A DNA stretch of 64,000 nt, taken from NCBI RefSeq assembly GCF_010731295.1, contig NZ_AP022579.1, positions 6,262,001-6,326,000 of the forward strand, written 5' to 3'. Below the pieces are notes generated by a model. The model was not told where the DNA came from. It did no database searches and saw only the letters and a list, made by a program, of their open reading frames with translations. Positions within the stretch are counted from its first letter, which is position 1, and each line of letters starts with the position of its first letter. The position numbers were made by a program, and so were the translations under genes. Below are positions 27,020 through 35,785 of the stretch, piece after piece. Source of the DNA: Mycolicibacterium boenickei. GTDB lineage: Bacteria > Actinomycetota > Actinomycetes > Mycobacteriales > Mycobacteriaceae.

Positions 27020-28225
27020 GTGACTCCGAACACCATCACCACCGGCACCGAGGCACCGCGCCTGAACGTGACCGATCCCTCGTTCTCGATCACCTCGACC
27101 ATGGTCCACGAGGCCCGGGAAGCCAGTTGGTTCGCCCATACCGAGTACGGGATCGCCGTCCTGCGCTACAACGAGGTCAGTGAGCTCATGCGCCATCCCA
27201 GCCTGCGCCAGGGCAGCGTGCACTGGCCGGCCCACAACGGCGTCACCGCCGGCCCGTTCCTGGACTGGTGGAACAGCTGGATCCTCAACAAGGAGGGTGA
27301 TGAGCACCGCCGCCTGCGAACCCTGCTCAACCCGGCGTTCTCCAAGCGCTTGATCAAGGGCCTCGTGCCCCGATTCCAGGCGCTGGCAGGCGAACTCATC
27401 GACGCTTTCGCCGAGCGGGGCGAGTGTGAGTTCATCGGCGAGTTCGCCGATCCGTACGCCGCCCGCGTCATCGCCATCATGCTGGGGCTGCCCGAGTCGG
27501 AGTGGCAGATCATCGCCCGGGAGTCCGCCACCATCGGGCTGGCGATGGGCATCACCTTCAAGCAGGAGCTGCCCCGGATCGAGGCCGCACTGGCGACGCT
27601 GTTCGAATACGCCGACGCCACGATCGCCGACCGTGAGGCCAACCCGCGCGATGATTTCACGACGACGCTGGTGCAGGCGAAGAACGACGGTGGGCTGTCC
27701 GCCGACGAACTGCGGGACGCTTTCGTCCTGATGATCTTCGGCGGCTACGACACCACCCGCAACCAGCTGGGCCTGGCGATGCAGAGCTTCATCGACCACC
27801 CCGCGCAGTGGGATCTGCTGGCACAGAACCCTGATCTGGGCGGCAAGGCGGTCGAGGAGGTGATGCGGACCAACCCGACCGTCCGCTGGGTCACCCGCGA
27901 GGCCACCGAGGACTTCGAATACCAGGGCCTGGCGATCAGCGCCGGAACCACCGTCCACCTGTTCAGCGAATCATCGGGCACCGATCCACGGGTGTTCGGG
28001 GAGCCCAGCTTCGACATCGCCGCAGACCGCAAGCCGCACTTCGGTTTCGGTGGCGGAGCGCACCACTGTCTGGGGCACTTCGTCGCCCGCGCCGACATGG
28101 CCGAGGCGCTGCCGCTGCTGGCCCGCCGACTCCGCGACCCGAAGCTGCTCGACGGTGCCGACTGGATGCCCGACTCGGGTAACACCGGCGCGAACAAGCT
28201 CCCGATCAGCTTCACCCCGGCCTGA
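27020..28225 (+). CDS. Cytochrome P450 (CYP151-like, cyclic amine monooxygenase candidate)
   Basis: 401 aa soluble bacterial P450. The I-helix oxygen-binding motif is FGGYDTTRN, the K-helix ExxR is EEVMR, and the heme-thiolate loop is FGFGGGAHHCLGH. GGAGAG precedes the GTG at 27020. Mycobacterial P450s next to a glutamine-synthetase-like gene and a GntR regulator are known from piperidine/pyrrolidine/morpholine degradation (CYP151, pipA/morA), which is why I suspect ring hydroxylation next to nitrogen. No [3Fe-4S] ferredoxin gene follows, unlike the mor cluster; an FMN/[2Fe-2S] reductase is found four genes later in the same operon. Confidence 0.9.
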   Translation: MTPNTITTGTEAPRLNVTDPSFSITSTMVHEAREASWFAHTEYGIAVLRYNEVSELMRHPSLRQGSVHWPAHNGVTAGPFLDWWNSWILNKEGDEHRRLRTLLNPAFSKRLIKGLVPRFQALAGELIDAFAERGECEFIGEFADPYAARVIAIMLGLPESEWQIIARESATIGLAMGITFKQELPRIEAALATLFEYADATIADREANPRDDFTTTLVQAKNDGGLSADELRDAFVLMIFGGYDTTRNQLGLAMQSFIDHPAQWDLLAQNPDLGGKAVEEVMRTNPTVRWVTREATEDFEYQGLAISAGTTVHLFSESSGTDPRVFGEPSFDIAADRKPHFGFGGGAHHCLGHFVARADMAEALPLLARRLRDPKLLDGADWMPDSGNTGANKLPISFTPA

Positions 28226-28274
28226 GCGGGCCATCCACTCCACCCATCACACCCATCCCGAAAGGTCCGCGTCC

Positions 28275-29660
28275 ATGAGCACAACAGCGCTCGACCAACA
28301 CCGTGAGGCCAACTCCGCCCCCGGAGCCCTCGATGCCGCGCTCGCGGCGATCGAGGAGTACGGCGTCGAATTCGTCTATTTCCAAGCCGTCACCATCACC
28401 GCCAGAGTCGTCGGAAAAGTCGTTCCCGCTGACCAATTCGCCCGGTTGGCGACCCGCGGGGTGATGCAGCACCGCACGGCCATCGCCAACCTGCAGACCA
28501 CCCGCGAGGGCGTGCTGCTCGGCGGCGGTGTCGGCGCCGCCGAGTACTGCGCGATGCCCGACCTCGACACCTTCTCGGTGCTGCCGTGGGATCACAAGAC
28601 CGCCCGCGTCTTCTGCAGCCTGTATGAGCCCGACCACGTGATGGTCGATCCCGGTGCTCCCCTGCCGACCGACACCCGCGGACTGATGAAGCGACTGCAT
28701 GCCGCGTTCACCGATCGCACCGGCCTGGAGCTCCGTACCGGCACCGAGCCCGAGATGACCTGGGAAGGGCCAGGTTTCACCACGTCGTCCCGCCCCGATT
28801 CGAGTCCCGCCTATCACATCGAGCACCTCGAGCGGTATCGCGCGATCTATCAGAAGGTGATCACCTACGCGAAGTTCATGGGCTTCCAGATGGTCGAAGG
28901 CGACTTCGAGGATGCCGGTCAGGTCGAGCTGAACTGGATGTTCGACCACGGCGACGCAACGGCCGACCGCCTGATGACCTACCGGCAGATCTGCAAGCAG
29001 GTCGCCCGGGAGCTCGGCATCGAGGCGAGCTTCATGCCCAAACCCGGTCAGGGTTACATGGGCAACGGCTGCCACCACAACTTCAGCCTCTGGCGCGGCG
29101 ACGTCAACATCCTCGCCGACGAAGGTCGCCACGACCTGCACCTGACCGAAGAGGGACAGTACGCCCTGGGCGGGCTGCTCACCCACACCCCGGGCGCGAT
29201 GCTGATCATGGGGTCGACGGTCAACTCCTACAAGCGATACTGGGACGCGGGTCAGTTCGCCCCGTCGAAGATCAACTGGGGCCTCGACAACAAGACCTGC
29301 ACGGTGCGCCTGTCGGCCAACGGCCGGCTCGAGTACAAGCTCCCCGATGCCGCGTGTAACCCGTACCTGACCCACGCGGCGATGCTGGTGTCGATCGACG
29401 ACGGGTTGAAGAACCAGATCAGCCCCGGGGCACCCACCGTCGGCTCGAGCTATGAGTCGACCGGCCCCGAACTGTTCGGGGCGCTGCCGCTCACCCTCGG
29501 CGATGCGCTGGCCGCGTTCAAAGCTGACGACTACCTGATCGATGCACTGGGTGCCCCGCTGGGGAACCTGTTGCTGGAGTACAAGACCGACGAGTGGGCC
29601 CGGTTCAACAGCGCGATCACCGACTGGGAGCGCACGATGTACTGGGAGGACACCCCGTGA
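28275..29660 (+). CDS. Glutamine-synthetase-like gamma-glutamyl amide ligase
   Basis: 461 aa, glutamine synthetase type III/PuuA-like. Visible are the glutamate/metal segments GTEPEMTWEG, EGDFEDAGQVELNWMFDHGDA, the GNGCHHNFSLW motif and EYKLPDAACNPYL. The NLYDLP adenylylation site of nitrogen-assimilating GlnA is absent. Relatives (PuuA, IpuC, gamma-glutamylanilide synthase) join glutamate to an amine with ATP. AAAGG lies before the ATG at 28275. The stop overlaps the next start (GTGA). Its presence beside a P450 and two gamma-glutamyl hydrolase-type genes indicates a glutamylated amine intermediate. Confidence 0.88.
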   Translation: MSTTALDQHREANSAPGALDAALAAIEEYGVEFVYFQAVTITARVVGKVVPADQFARLATRGVMQHRTAIANLQTTREGVLLGGGVGAAEYCAMPDLDTFSVLPWDHKTARVFCSLYEPDHVMVDPGAPLPTDTRGLMKRLHAAFTDRTGLELRTGTEPEMTWEGPGFTTSSRPDSSPAYHIEHLERYRAIYQKVITYAKFMGFQMVEGDFEDAGQVELNWMFDHGDATADRLMTYRQICKQVARELGIEASFMPKPGQGYMGNGCHHNFSLWRGDVNILADEGRHDLHLTEEGQYALGGLLTHTPGAMLIMGSTVNSYKRYWDAGQFAPSKINWGLDNKTCTVRLSANGRLEYKLPDAACNPYLTHAAMLVSIDDGLKNQISPGAPTVGSSYESTGPELFGALPLTLGDALAAFKADDYLIDALGAPLGNLLLEYKTDEWARFNSAITDWERTMYWEDTP

Positions 29661-30358
29661 CCGAGCCGTTGCGACTGGCCTGCATCGACGCCGACGCGCC
29701 ACCGCTGTTCGGGCTCGTCTCGGCCCCCGGTGGCCGGGCCGGCTACGAGCCGGCCGTGGCCGAACTCCTTGCGGCCGAACTGGACCGGGACCTCGAGTGG
29801 GTCGTCATGCCGTGGGGCGACATGCTGCCCGCCGCTCGCGACCACCGCGTGGACGGCGTCCTGTGCGGTCAGGGCATCATCCCGGCCCGGCTGGAGCAGG
29901 CGGATTTCACCCGGCCGTACGGGATCTTCCACGAAGGCATCCTGATGCGCCGCGGCGAGGCGGTTCCCGACCCCACGGGCCTGGCGGGTAAGCGGATCGC
30001 CGCCATCCGGGCCTCGGCCAACTACAACCTGGCCGCCTCGTTCACCGGCGCCGAGGTGGTCGAGTTCGAATCGGAGCACGTCTACGAGGACATGCTCGGC
30101 GCTTTGCGCTCGGGTGAGGTCGACGCCGTCTGTGACGACGACGTCGTGTTCGTCCCGCTCGGCGACTCCGACCCGGATTTCGAGCTTGCCTTCGTCGTCA
30201 AGACCAACAACCCGTGGGGCATCGCGGTCGCCAAGGACCGGCCCGAAACCCTCGCGGCCCTTGATGGTGCATTGGCACGGATCATCGCCGACGGACGCCT
30301 GAAATCCGCGTGGGCCCAGTGGCTGCCGACGCTGGACTACCCCTTCGAGGTGAGCTGA
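29657..30358 (+). CDS. Substrate-binding-protein fold (SBP family 3) without signal peptide
   Basis: 233 aa. The pattern LRLACIDADAPPLFG, GYEPAVAELLAAELDRDLEWVVMPWGDMLPAARDHRVDGVLCGQGI, then FTRPYG and WGIAVAKDRPETLAALDGALARIIADGRLKSAWAQWL is the amino-acid-binding SBP3 fold complete from the first strand. There is no signal peptide or lipobox and no ABC permease or ATPase nearby, so it must act in the cytoplasm. It is translationally coupled to the ligase gene (GTGA overlap) and 1 bp before the next start. It could sequester or channel a ligand, or be an enzyme on this fold such as a dehydratase. Confidence 0.82.
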   Translation: MTEPLRLACIDADAPPLFGLVSAPGGRAGYEPAVAELLAAELDRDLEWVVMPWGDMLPAARDHRVDGVLCGQGIIPARLEQADFTRPYGIFHEGILMRRGEAVPDPTGLAGKRIAAIRASANYNLAASFTGAEVVEFESEHVYEDMLGALRSGEVDAVCDDDVVFVPLGDSDPDFELAFVVKTNNPWGIAVAKDRPETLAALDGALARIIADGRLKSAWAQWLPTLDYPFEVS

Positions 30359-30359
30359 G

Positions 30360-31076
30360 ATGCGACCACTGATCGCGGTGCCGGGCCGGCGCGCCGCCCG
30401 CGTACCGATCCTGCGGTTCAGCGCGACGCTGGCGGCAGAGGCGATCTGCGAGGCGGTGTGGACCGGCGGCGGTGAACCGCTCGTGCTGCACGGCCCGGAC
30501 GGCAACCCTGCCGCGGAGGCGGCCGACCGGCTGGCCCGCTTCGACGGCATCTGCATGCCCGGCGGAGCTGACCTGGACCCCCGGCATTACGGCCAGGAGC
30601 CCGTCGTCGAGACCGAAGATCCGGTGGCACACCAGGATGCGTTCGACATGGCCGTCATGTCGTGCGCCGTGCGGCTAGGCATCCCGACCCTGGCGATCTG
30701 CCGCGGCATGCAGATCCTCAACGTGGTGCAGGGCGGCGATCTGGTCCAGCACCTCGCACCGAGCGACGTCGCGCACGGCAATGCGGTACACGACGTGGCG
30801 GTGGCCGAGGACAGCAGGCTGATCCAGGTCGTGGGTTCCACCCGGATCCGGGTGTCGTCGTATCACCACCAGGCGGTCGGTGCGCTCGGTAGGGACCTGC
30901 GGGTCGTCGCCACGGCCGACGACGGTTGCGTGGAAGCCCTCGAACACACCGACGGGAATCTGCTGGCCGTGCAATGGCATCCAGAGGACCTCCACTCGTC
31001 CTCGCGCAGCGACGCGGCACTTTTCGCCGACCTCTCCGAACGAGCCGCCAAATCCAGGATCGAGGCCCTCGTATGA
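30360..31076 (+). CDS. Class I GATase-type gamma-glutamyl hydrolase (peptidase C26), first copy
   Basis: 238 aa. The triad is visible as Cys114 in LAICRGMQILN, His207 and Glu209 in VQWHPED, with MPGGADLDP upstream. The family includes PuuD, which removes glutamate from gamma-glutamyl-GABA. The start is tightly coupled to the SBP gene and its stop overlaps the next ATG. Here it should release the free omega-amino acid after aldehyde oxidation, or cleave the glutamyl amide of an amine. Confidence 0.88.
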   Translation: MRPLIAVPGRRAARVPILRFSATLAAEAICEAVWTGGGEPLVLHGPDGNPAAEAADRLARFDGICMPGGADLDPRHYGQEPVVETEDPVAHQDAFDMAVMSCAVRLGIPTLAICRGMQILNVVQGGDLVQHLAPSDVAHGNAVHDVAVAEDSRLIQVVGSTRIRVSSYHHQAVGALGRDLRVVATADDGCVEALEHTDGNLLAVQWHPEDLHSSSRSDAALFADLSERAAKSRIEALV

Positions 31077-31864
31077 CCAACCCCGTCGTCCTGCGCGGCG
31101 AAGTCGAACCGTCCGGTGCACCCGGCCGGCGGCCGGGGCGCCCGCACATCGCGGTACTGGTGTCACTCAACTTCCCGGATCTCACCGCATCGGTCGCGGC
31201 ATTACACCGCCGCTTCACCCGTACCGCGCTGACGGCGCTGGCGGAACTCGGGGCCAGCTTCGAGCTGGTGGACACCTCCGAACCCGAATCCGTCGACGTC
31301 GTCGTCGATGCCGACGGTCTGCTGGTGCTCGGGGGCGGCGACATCGCCCCGGCCTGCTACGGCGGGCCGGACGTAACGCTGCCGAACTCCTACGGGGTCG
31401 ACGCTCGGGCGGACCGCGTGAGCCTCGACATGATCCGGGCCTATGTCGACGCCGGTCGGCCGGTGCTGGGCATCTGCCGCGGTTCGCAGCTGATCAACGT
31501 CTGCTACGGCGGCACCATCATCGGCGACATCACCGACTACCGACTCCACCGAGGCGGGCCGGGCGAACACCTTTTCATCGACGAGAAGGTCGAGGTACTA
31601 CCCGAGACCCGGCTGGCCGTCATCCTCGGTGCCGGTCCCCTCGTCGTGCGGTCCGGCCACCACCAGGCCGTCGATGCCGTGGCCGATGAGCTTGTGGTCG
31701 CGGCCCGGGCCCTCGACGGCATCGTCGAGGGCGTGGAACACCCGACGGACTGGGTGCTGGGCGTGCAGTTCCACCCGGAAGATGACGACGGGCCCCTCGA
31801 ACCGCTGTACCAGCTGCTGGCCGGCTTCATCGCGGCCGGCCAGCCCGACCTGGGAGCCCGATGA
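31073..31864 (+). CDS. Class I GATase-type gamma-glutamyl hydrolase, second copy
   Basis: 263 aa with Cys135 in LGICRGSQLINV, His234 and Glu236 in VQFHPED, and LGGGDIAP for MPGGADLDP. It is a diverged paralogue of the gene before it, with a longer N-terminus (about 20 extra residues) and a SLNFPD start to the core. Two hydrolases in one operon suggests two glutamylated intermediates, or a heteromeric enzyme. The ATG overlaps the previous stop and its own stop overlaps the reductase start. Confidence 0.87.
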   Translation: MTNPVVLRGEVEPSGAPGRRPGRPHIAVLVSLNFPDLTASVAALHRRFTRTALTALAELGASFELVDTSEPESVDVVVDADGLLVLGGGDIAPACYGGPDVTLPNSYGVDARADRVSLDMIRAYVDAGRPVLGICRGSQLINVCYGGTIIGDITDYRLHRGGPGEHLFIDEKVEVLPETRLAVILGAGPLVVRSGHHQAVDAVADELVVAARALDGIVEGVEHPTDWVLGVQFHPEDDDGPLEPLYQLLAGFIAAGQPDLGAR

Positions 31865-32820
31865 TGGAAAACAGCATCGTCGTCCGGATCGCCGAGATCC
31901 AGGTGGAGACACCGGATATCCGAGGTCTGCGCCTGGAACAGCTCGACGGGTCCCCGTTCAGCGAATGGCGCTCCGGCGCCCACATCGACGTCACCGGCCC
32001 CACCGGGGTGCTGCGTCAGTACTCGCTGGCCGGCTCGCCCAAAGATGATTCGTCGATGTGGGTCGCAGTGAAAAGGGAAGGGCCTGGCGGCGGTTCAGCT
32101 GCCCTGCACGAACTCAAGGTCGGCGACCACCTCAAGATCAGCAAGCCGCGCAACATGCTCGGCATCGTCCCAGCAGCCGCCAAGCACATTCTGATCGCAG
32201 GCGGCATCGGCCTCACGCCGCTGATGAGCATGGCGTTCGAGCTGTACAGCTGGGGCGCCGACTTCGAGCTGCACTACTTCGCACGGTCACGGGATGAGAT
32301 GGCATTCGACGATTTCCTCACCGAACGAGTCGAGTACCGCGACTTCGTCACCCTGCACACCGGTGTGCCGCGCACCGAGCACCCCGCATTGTTCGAGCAG
32401 ATGGCAGCCAGGGTCTCGTCCGACACCCACGTATACACCTGCGGCCCAGAAGGATTCATGGATCAGGTGGTTGCCGCGTTCACCCCTGCGATCGGCGCGG
32501 ACCACATCCACCTCGAGGCGTTCACACCGAAGGAGGTCGACACCTCCGGCGACACGGCATTCACCGTCGAACTGACCACCGGCGAGGTCTTCGAGGTGCC
32601 GGCCGACCGCTCGATCCTCGACGTGCTCGAGGAAGCCGGATGCGACGTGTTCAGATCGTGCGGGGAAGGCATCTGCGGTTCCTGCGTCTCCGGCGTCGTC
32701 GAGGGCACACCGGACCACCGCGACAACTGCCTGTCGGCAGCGGTGAAGGCGAACAACGAGGAAATGGCGCTCTGCGTATCCCGCTCTCTCAGCGACAAAC
32801 TCGTCATCGAACTGTACTGA
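31861..32820 (+). CDS. PDR-type FMN/[2Fe-2S] reductase, probable P450 electron donor
   Basis: 319 aa: FMN barrel (RQYSLAG), NAD domain (AGGIGLTP near 113-120, TCGPEGF near 193-199) and a C-terminal [2Fe-2S] domain with Cys267, Cys272, Cys275 and Cys305. It combines reductase and ferredoxin in one chain, like the reductase half of the P450-RhF (CYP116B) fusion. As the only redox partner in the operon it probably serves the P450 at 27020. The ATG at 31861 overlaps the preceding stop; GGGAG lies just upstream. Same length as the paralogue at 3878. Confidence 0.9.
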   Translation: MMENSIVVRIAEIQVETPDIRGLRLEQLDGSPFSEWRSGAHIDVTGPTGVLRQYSLAGSPKDDSSMWVAVKREGPGGGSAALHELKVGDHLKISKPRNMLGIVPAAAKHILIAGGIGLTPLMSMAFELYSWGADFELHYFARSRDEMAFDDFLTERVEYRDFVTLHTGVPRTEHPALFEQMAARVSSDTHVYTCGPEGFMDQVVAAFTPAIGADHIHLEAFTPKEVDTSGDTAFTVELTTGEVFEVPADRSILDVLEEAGCDVFRSCGEGICGSCVSGVVEGTPDHRDNCLSAAVKANNEEMALCVSRSLSDKLVIELY

Positions 32821-32844
32821 CCACACAAACCCTGGAGAACACCA

Positions 32845-34191
32845 ATGAGCCTGTATGTCGTGACCGACCCCGCTACCGGCGACGTCGTCAAGGAGTACCC
32901 GACCGCAACCGACGCCGCGATCGACAACGCACTGTCGGTCGCCGTGGCAGCCGGCAAGACGTGGGCACGCGAGACGACCGTTGCCGAGCGCGCGGCCCTC
33001 ATCCGCCGTGTCGGTGAGTTGCATGCCGAGCGCGCGGACGAACTCGGCTCGATCATCGTGCGCGAGATGGGTAAACCGCTCGCCGCTGCCGTCGGCGAAG
33101 TCAAGTTCAGCGCCTCGATCTACGAGTACTACGCCGACCACGCCGAGGCCATCCTGCGCGACCAGCCGATCGACCTGCTCGACGGCACCGGCGAGGCAGT
33201 GATCACGAACAGCCCGTACGGCGTCCTGCTGGGGATCATGCCGTGGAACTTCCCCGCCTACCAGGTCGCCCGGTTCGCCGGCCCCAATCTGTGTGTCGGC
33301 AACACCATCCTGCTCAAGCACGCCCCGCAGTGCCCGGAGTCGGCCGCCGCGATCCAGCAGATTTTCGATGATGCCGGTTTCCCGGCCGGGGCGTACGTCA
33401 ACATCTACGCCACCAACGAGCAGGTGGCCAGACTCATCGAAGATCCGCGGGTGGCCGGGGTTTCGCTGACCGGTTCCGAGCGGGCCGGTGCCGCCGTCGC
33501 CGAGATCGCCGGACGCAACCTGAAGAAGGTCGTCCTCGAACTGGGCGGTTCGGACCCGTTCATCCTGCTGTCCACCGACGATCTCGATGACACCGTCACC
33601 AAGGCGGTGGCGGCCCGTCTCGACAACACCGGGCAGGCGTGCAACGCGGCGAAACGGTTCATCGTCGCCGACGACCTCTACGACGCATTCCTGGAGAAAT
33701 TCACCGCCGCGGTGCTCGCCGCCGCCGACGACATCACCCCGCTGTCATCGGAATTGGCCGCCGATCGGTTGCAGGCACAGGTGGACAGTGCTGTCGAACA
33801 GGGCGCGACGCTCACTAGCGCCGGGCAACGCAACGGTGCGTACTTCCCGACCGGTGTACTGACCAACGTCAAGCCCGACAACGACGTCTACTACCAAGAA
33901 CTGTTCGGGCCCATCGCCATGGTGTTCAAGGCCGCTTCGGAAGACGAGGCCCTGGAGCTGGCCAACGACACCCCGTTCGGCCTCGGCTCCTACGTCTTCA
34001 CCACCGACGCGGAACAAGCCCAGCGGGTCGCCGGGAAGATCGACGCCGGCATGGTGTTCATCAACGGAGTCCAGGCCGACGGCGTCGAACTGCCCTTCGG
34101 GGGCATCAAGCGATCAGGCTTCGGCCGTGAGCTCGGCACGCTCGGCATCGGCGAGTTCGTCAACAAGAAGCTGATACGCACGGTCAGGTGA
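32845..34191 (+). CDS. NAD(P)-dependent semialdehyde dehydrogenase (GabD/PuuC-like)
   Basis: 448 aa. The ALDH layout is clear: MPWNFPAYQ, Glu232 in LELGGSDPF and catalytic Cys266 in NTGQACNAAKRF. It belongs to the succinate-semialdehyde dehydrogenase side of the superfamily. GGAG lies 7 nt before the ATG at 32845. Last gene of the operon and followed by a hairpin. It is the expected enzyme for oxidising the open-chain (gamma-glutamyl)aminoaldehyde left by ring opening. A second ALDH in the - strand operon (16310) would handle the later semialdehyde. Confidence 0.9.
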   Translation: MSLYVVTDPATGDVVKEYPTATDAAIDNALSVAVAAGKTWARETTVAERAALIRRVGELHAERADELGSIIVREMGKPLAAAVGEVKFSASIYEYYADHAEAILRDQPIDLLDGTGEAVITNSPYGVLLGIMPWNFPAYQVARFAGPNLCVGNTILLKHAPQCPESAAAIQQIFDDAGFPAGAYVNIYATNEQVARLIEDPRVAGVSLTGSERAGAAVAEIAGRNLKKVVLELGGSDPFILLSTDDLDDTVTKAVAARLDNTGQACNAAKRFIVADDLYDAFLEKFTAAVLAAADDITPLSSELAADRLQAQVDSAVEQGATLTSAGQRNGAYFPTGVLTNVKPDNDVYYQELFGPIAMVFKAASEDEALELANDTPFGLGSYVFTTDAEQAQRVAGKIDAGMVFINGVQADGVELPFGGIKRSGFGRELGTLGIGEFVNKKLIRTVR

Positions 34192-34193
34192 CT

Positions 34194-34218
34194 GGCGGCA
34201 CGGTCACGGTGCGCCGCC
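34194..34218 (+). terminator. Possible terminator after the amine operon
   Basis: GGCGGCAC ... GTGCGCCGCC forms a GC-rich stem with one bulge directly after the aldehyde dehydrogenase stop and just before the end of the convergent gene. No T tract follows, so efficiency is uncertain. Confidence 0.4.
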
Positions 34219-34225
34219 CAGGGGT

Positions 34226-35188
34226 TCAAATGTGCTGGGTGAGTTGCGAAGCGATGGACTCGATCGCCTGCGTGAGATCCAGATAAGGGATGTCCGGGTC
34301 GCGTTCGTGGTAGATCGCGGTGACGATGATCGGCAGCGTCGCAGTGGCTTCCGGATAGTTCTGGATGTCCATTCGAGCGACCGCCTCTGCGACCGGTACC
34401 CCTTGGTCGTAGAGGCGCGTCGCGTCAGTGTGCAGGTTCGACCAGAATCGGATTCCGCGATCGATGGCCGCGTTGATCTCACCCCCGAGGAGTACGGGGC
34501 CGTGGCCGGCCACGACTTTCTGGGCTCCGAAGGCGCGGATGCGCTCCAGCGCGTTGATCCAGTTCGGGATCGAACCCGACCAGGTGACCGCGACAACGTT
34601 ATGTGTCAATAGATCTCCCGCGTACAACACGCCCAACTCGGGTAGGTAGGCGATGGCGTCACCGACGGTGTGCGCCGGACCGAGTTCATGCAACTCCACG
34701 TCGAGATTGCCCACTCGCAAGGCTTTCTCACCGGTGAACGTGGTATCCGCCGGCCGCACCCGCACCTCGGAGAAGTTGAACGGCCGGCCCAGCGGTTCCA
34801 GCGCGTGCAACGCGCCGTCCGGTTTGGTGTCCGTGCCGAGCAGTTTCGCAGTGAGGTCGGCATGGTCCTGGGTCATCAACGCACTGGCGGCCTCGCTGGC
34901 GACGATCTCGACATCCCTGGAGAACACCTGGTTGCCGAAGAAATGGTCGCCATCGGTGTGGGTGTTGAAGACATACCGCACCGGCGCGGCCGCGGTCAGC
35001 TCCTCCATCGAGGCGCACATTGCCCGCGCATGCTGCACGTCATAGAGCGTGTCGATCACCAGGGCCTCCCCTGCGCTGACCACCAGGCCCGCGTTGGCCA
35101 GGCCGAGCGCCTCGTTGCCGGAGAGATATACATGCGCTCCCCCGCCGAGCTCGAACAAGCCTTCCTGAAAAGGAATTTCGTCGGTCAT
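34226..35188 (-). CDS. Metallo-beta-lactamase-fold hydrolase
   Basis: 320 aa. The metal motif reads NTHTDGDHFFGN: His77, Asp79, Asp81, His82, so the second histidine of the usual HxHxDH is an aspartate. Further metal residues are in ELGPAHTVGD and LYAGD, and GHGP near the end. The fold hydrolyses esters, thioesters, lactones or sulfates; nothing points to one substrate. Its ATG overlaps the stop of the AhpD-like gene upstream, so both are one operon under the divergent TetR. Confidence 0.83.
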   Translation of the reverse strand: MTDEIPFQEGLFELGGGAHVYLSGNEALGLANAGLVVSAGEALVIDTLYDVQHARAMCASMEELTAAAPVRYVFNTHTDGDHFFGNQVFSRDVEIVASEAASALMTQDHADLTAKLLGTDTKPDGALHALEPLGRPFNFSEVRVRPADTTFTGEKALRVGNLDVELHELGPAHTVGDAIAYLPELGVLYAGDLLTHNVVAVTWSGSIPNWINALERIRAFGAQKVVAGHGPVLLGGEINAAIDRGIRFWSNLHTDATRLYDQGVPVAEAVARMDIQNYPEATATLPIIVTAIYHERDPDIPYLDLTQAIESIASQLTQHI

Positions 35189-35757
35189 CGTCGGTCCTTC
35201 ACCCGTTCTTCGTGCAGCTTGGCGGTGGCATCAGCCAGAATGCTCGTGCCATCGACGTCGCCCTCCTCGGGGACGATGCCGAGGGTGTTGATGAACAGCG
35301 CGGTCATCACGTAGTGCCCGGCGAGCAGGACAATCTCGGCGATTTCGTTGTCGGAGTAGAACTCCTGCAGGTTCGCCGTGTCCGCTCCACCACCCTTGAT
35401 CCGCGCGAGCAGGTCATCGACGAAAGCGATGAGCGCATCGACCCGCCGGTCTCCGAACGATGTGGCCCCTGACAGCAGGTTGTCGATCATCGAATCCGAG
35501 ATTCCGGCATCGCGCGCCTCGCGCACGTGGTGATGGATCTCGTACTCGGCGCTTGTCACCGCACCGACTCGCAGAATCACCAACTCCCGCGTTTCGGGCG
35601 ACAAGGCACCCGTGCGAAAGGACAGACCGAGTGCCAGGTAGGGCTTCGCGCTCGATCTGGTCATGGCCAAGCCTCGGGACAGGTTGGCCGGAAACAAGTC
35701 GTAGACCTCGCGTCCCGCGGGATCGAGATCAGCGACATCAGGCAATCGGACAGCCAT
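35185..35757 (-). CDS. AhpD/carboxymuconolactone decarboxylase-family protein
   Basis: 190 aa helical protein with the family core: LSPETRELVILRVGAVTSAEYEIHHHVREARDAGISDSMIDNLL. In most members a CxxC or ExxxxC-xx-H sits here; this one has EYEIHHH with no cysteine, so a peroxidase function through CxxC is unlikely. Function unknown. First gene of a two-gene operon with the metallo-beta-lactamase-fold gene. Confidence 0.8.
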   Translation of the reverse strand: MAVRLPDVADLDPAGREVYDLFPANLSRGLAMTRSSAKPYLALGLSFRTGALSPETRELVILRVGAVTSAEYEIHHHVREARDAGISDSMIDNLLSGATSFGDRRVDALIAFVDDLLARIKGGGADTANLQEFYSDNEIAEIVLLAGHYVMTALFINTLGIVPEEGDVDGTSILADATAKLHEERVKDRR

Positions 35758-35785
35758 GGACTCCCGCCTTCACGTCACATGAAAA

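Noticed and set aside
29657..30358. Part of an ABC amino-acid importer
   Set aside because: There is no signal peptide and no permease or ATPase gene in this operon; the only ABC importer in the window is a different type at 36467-39140.
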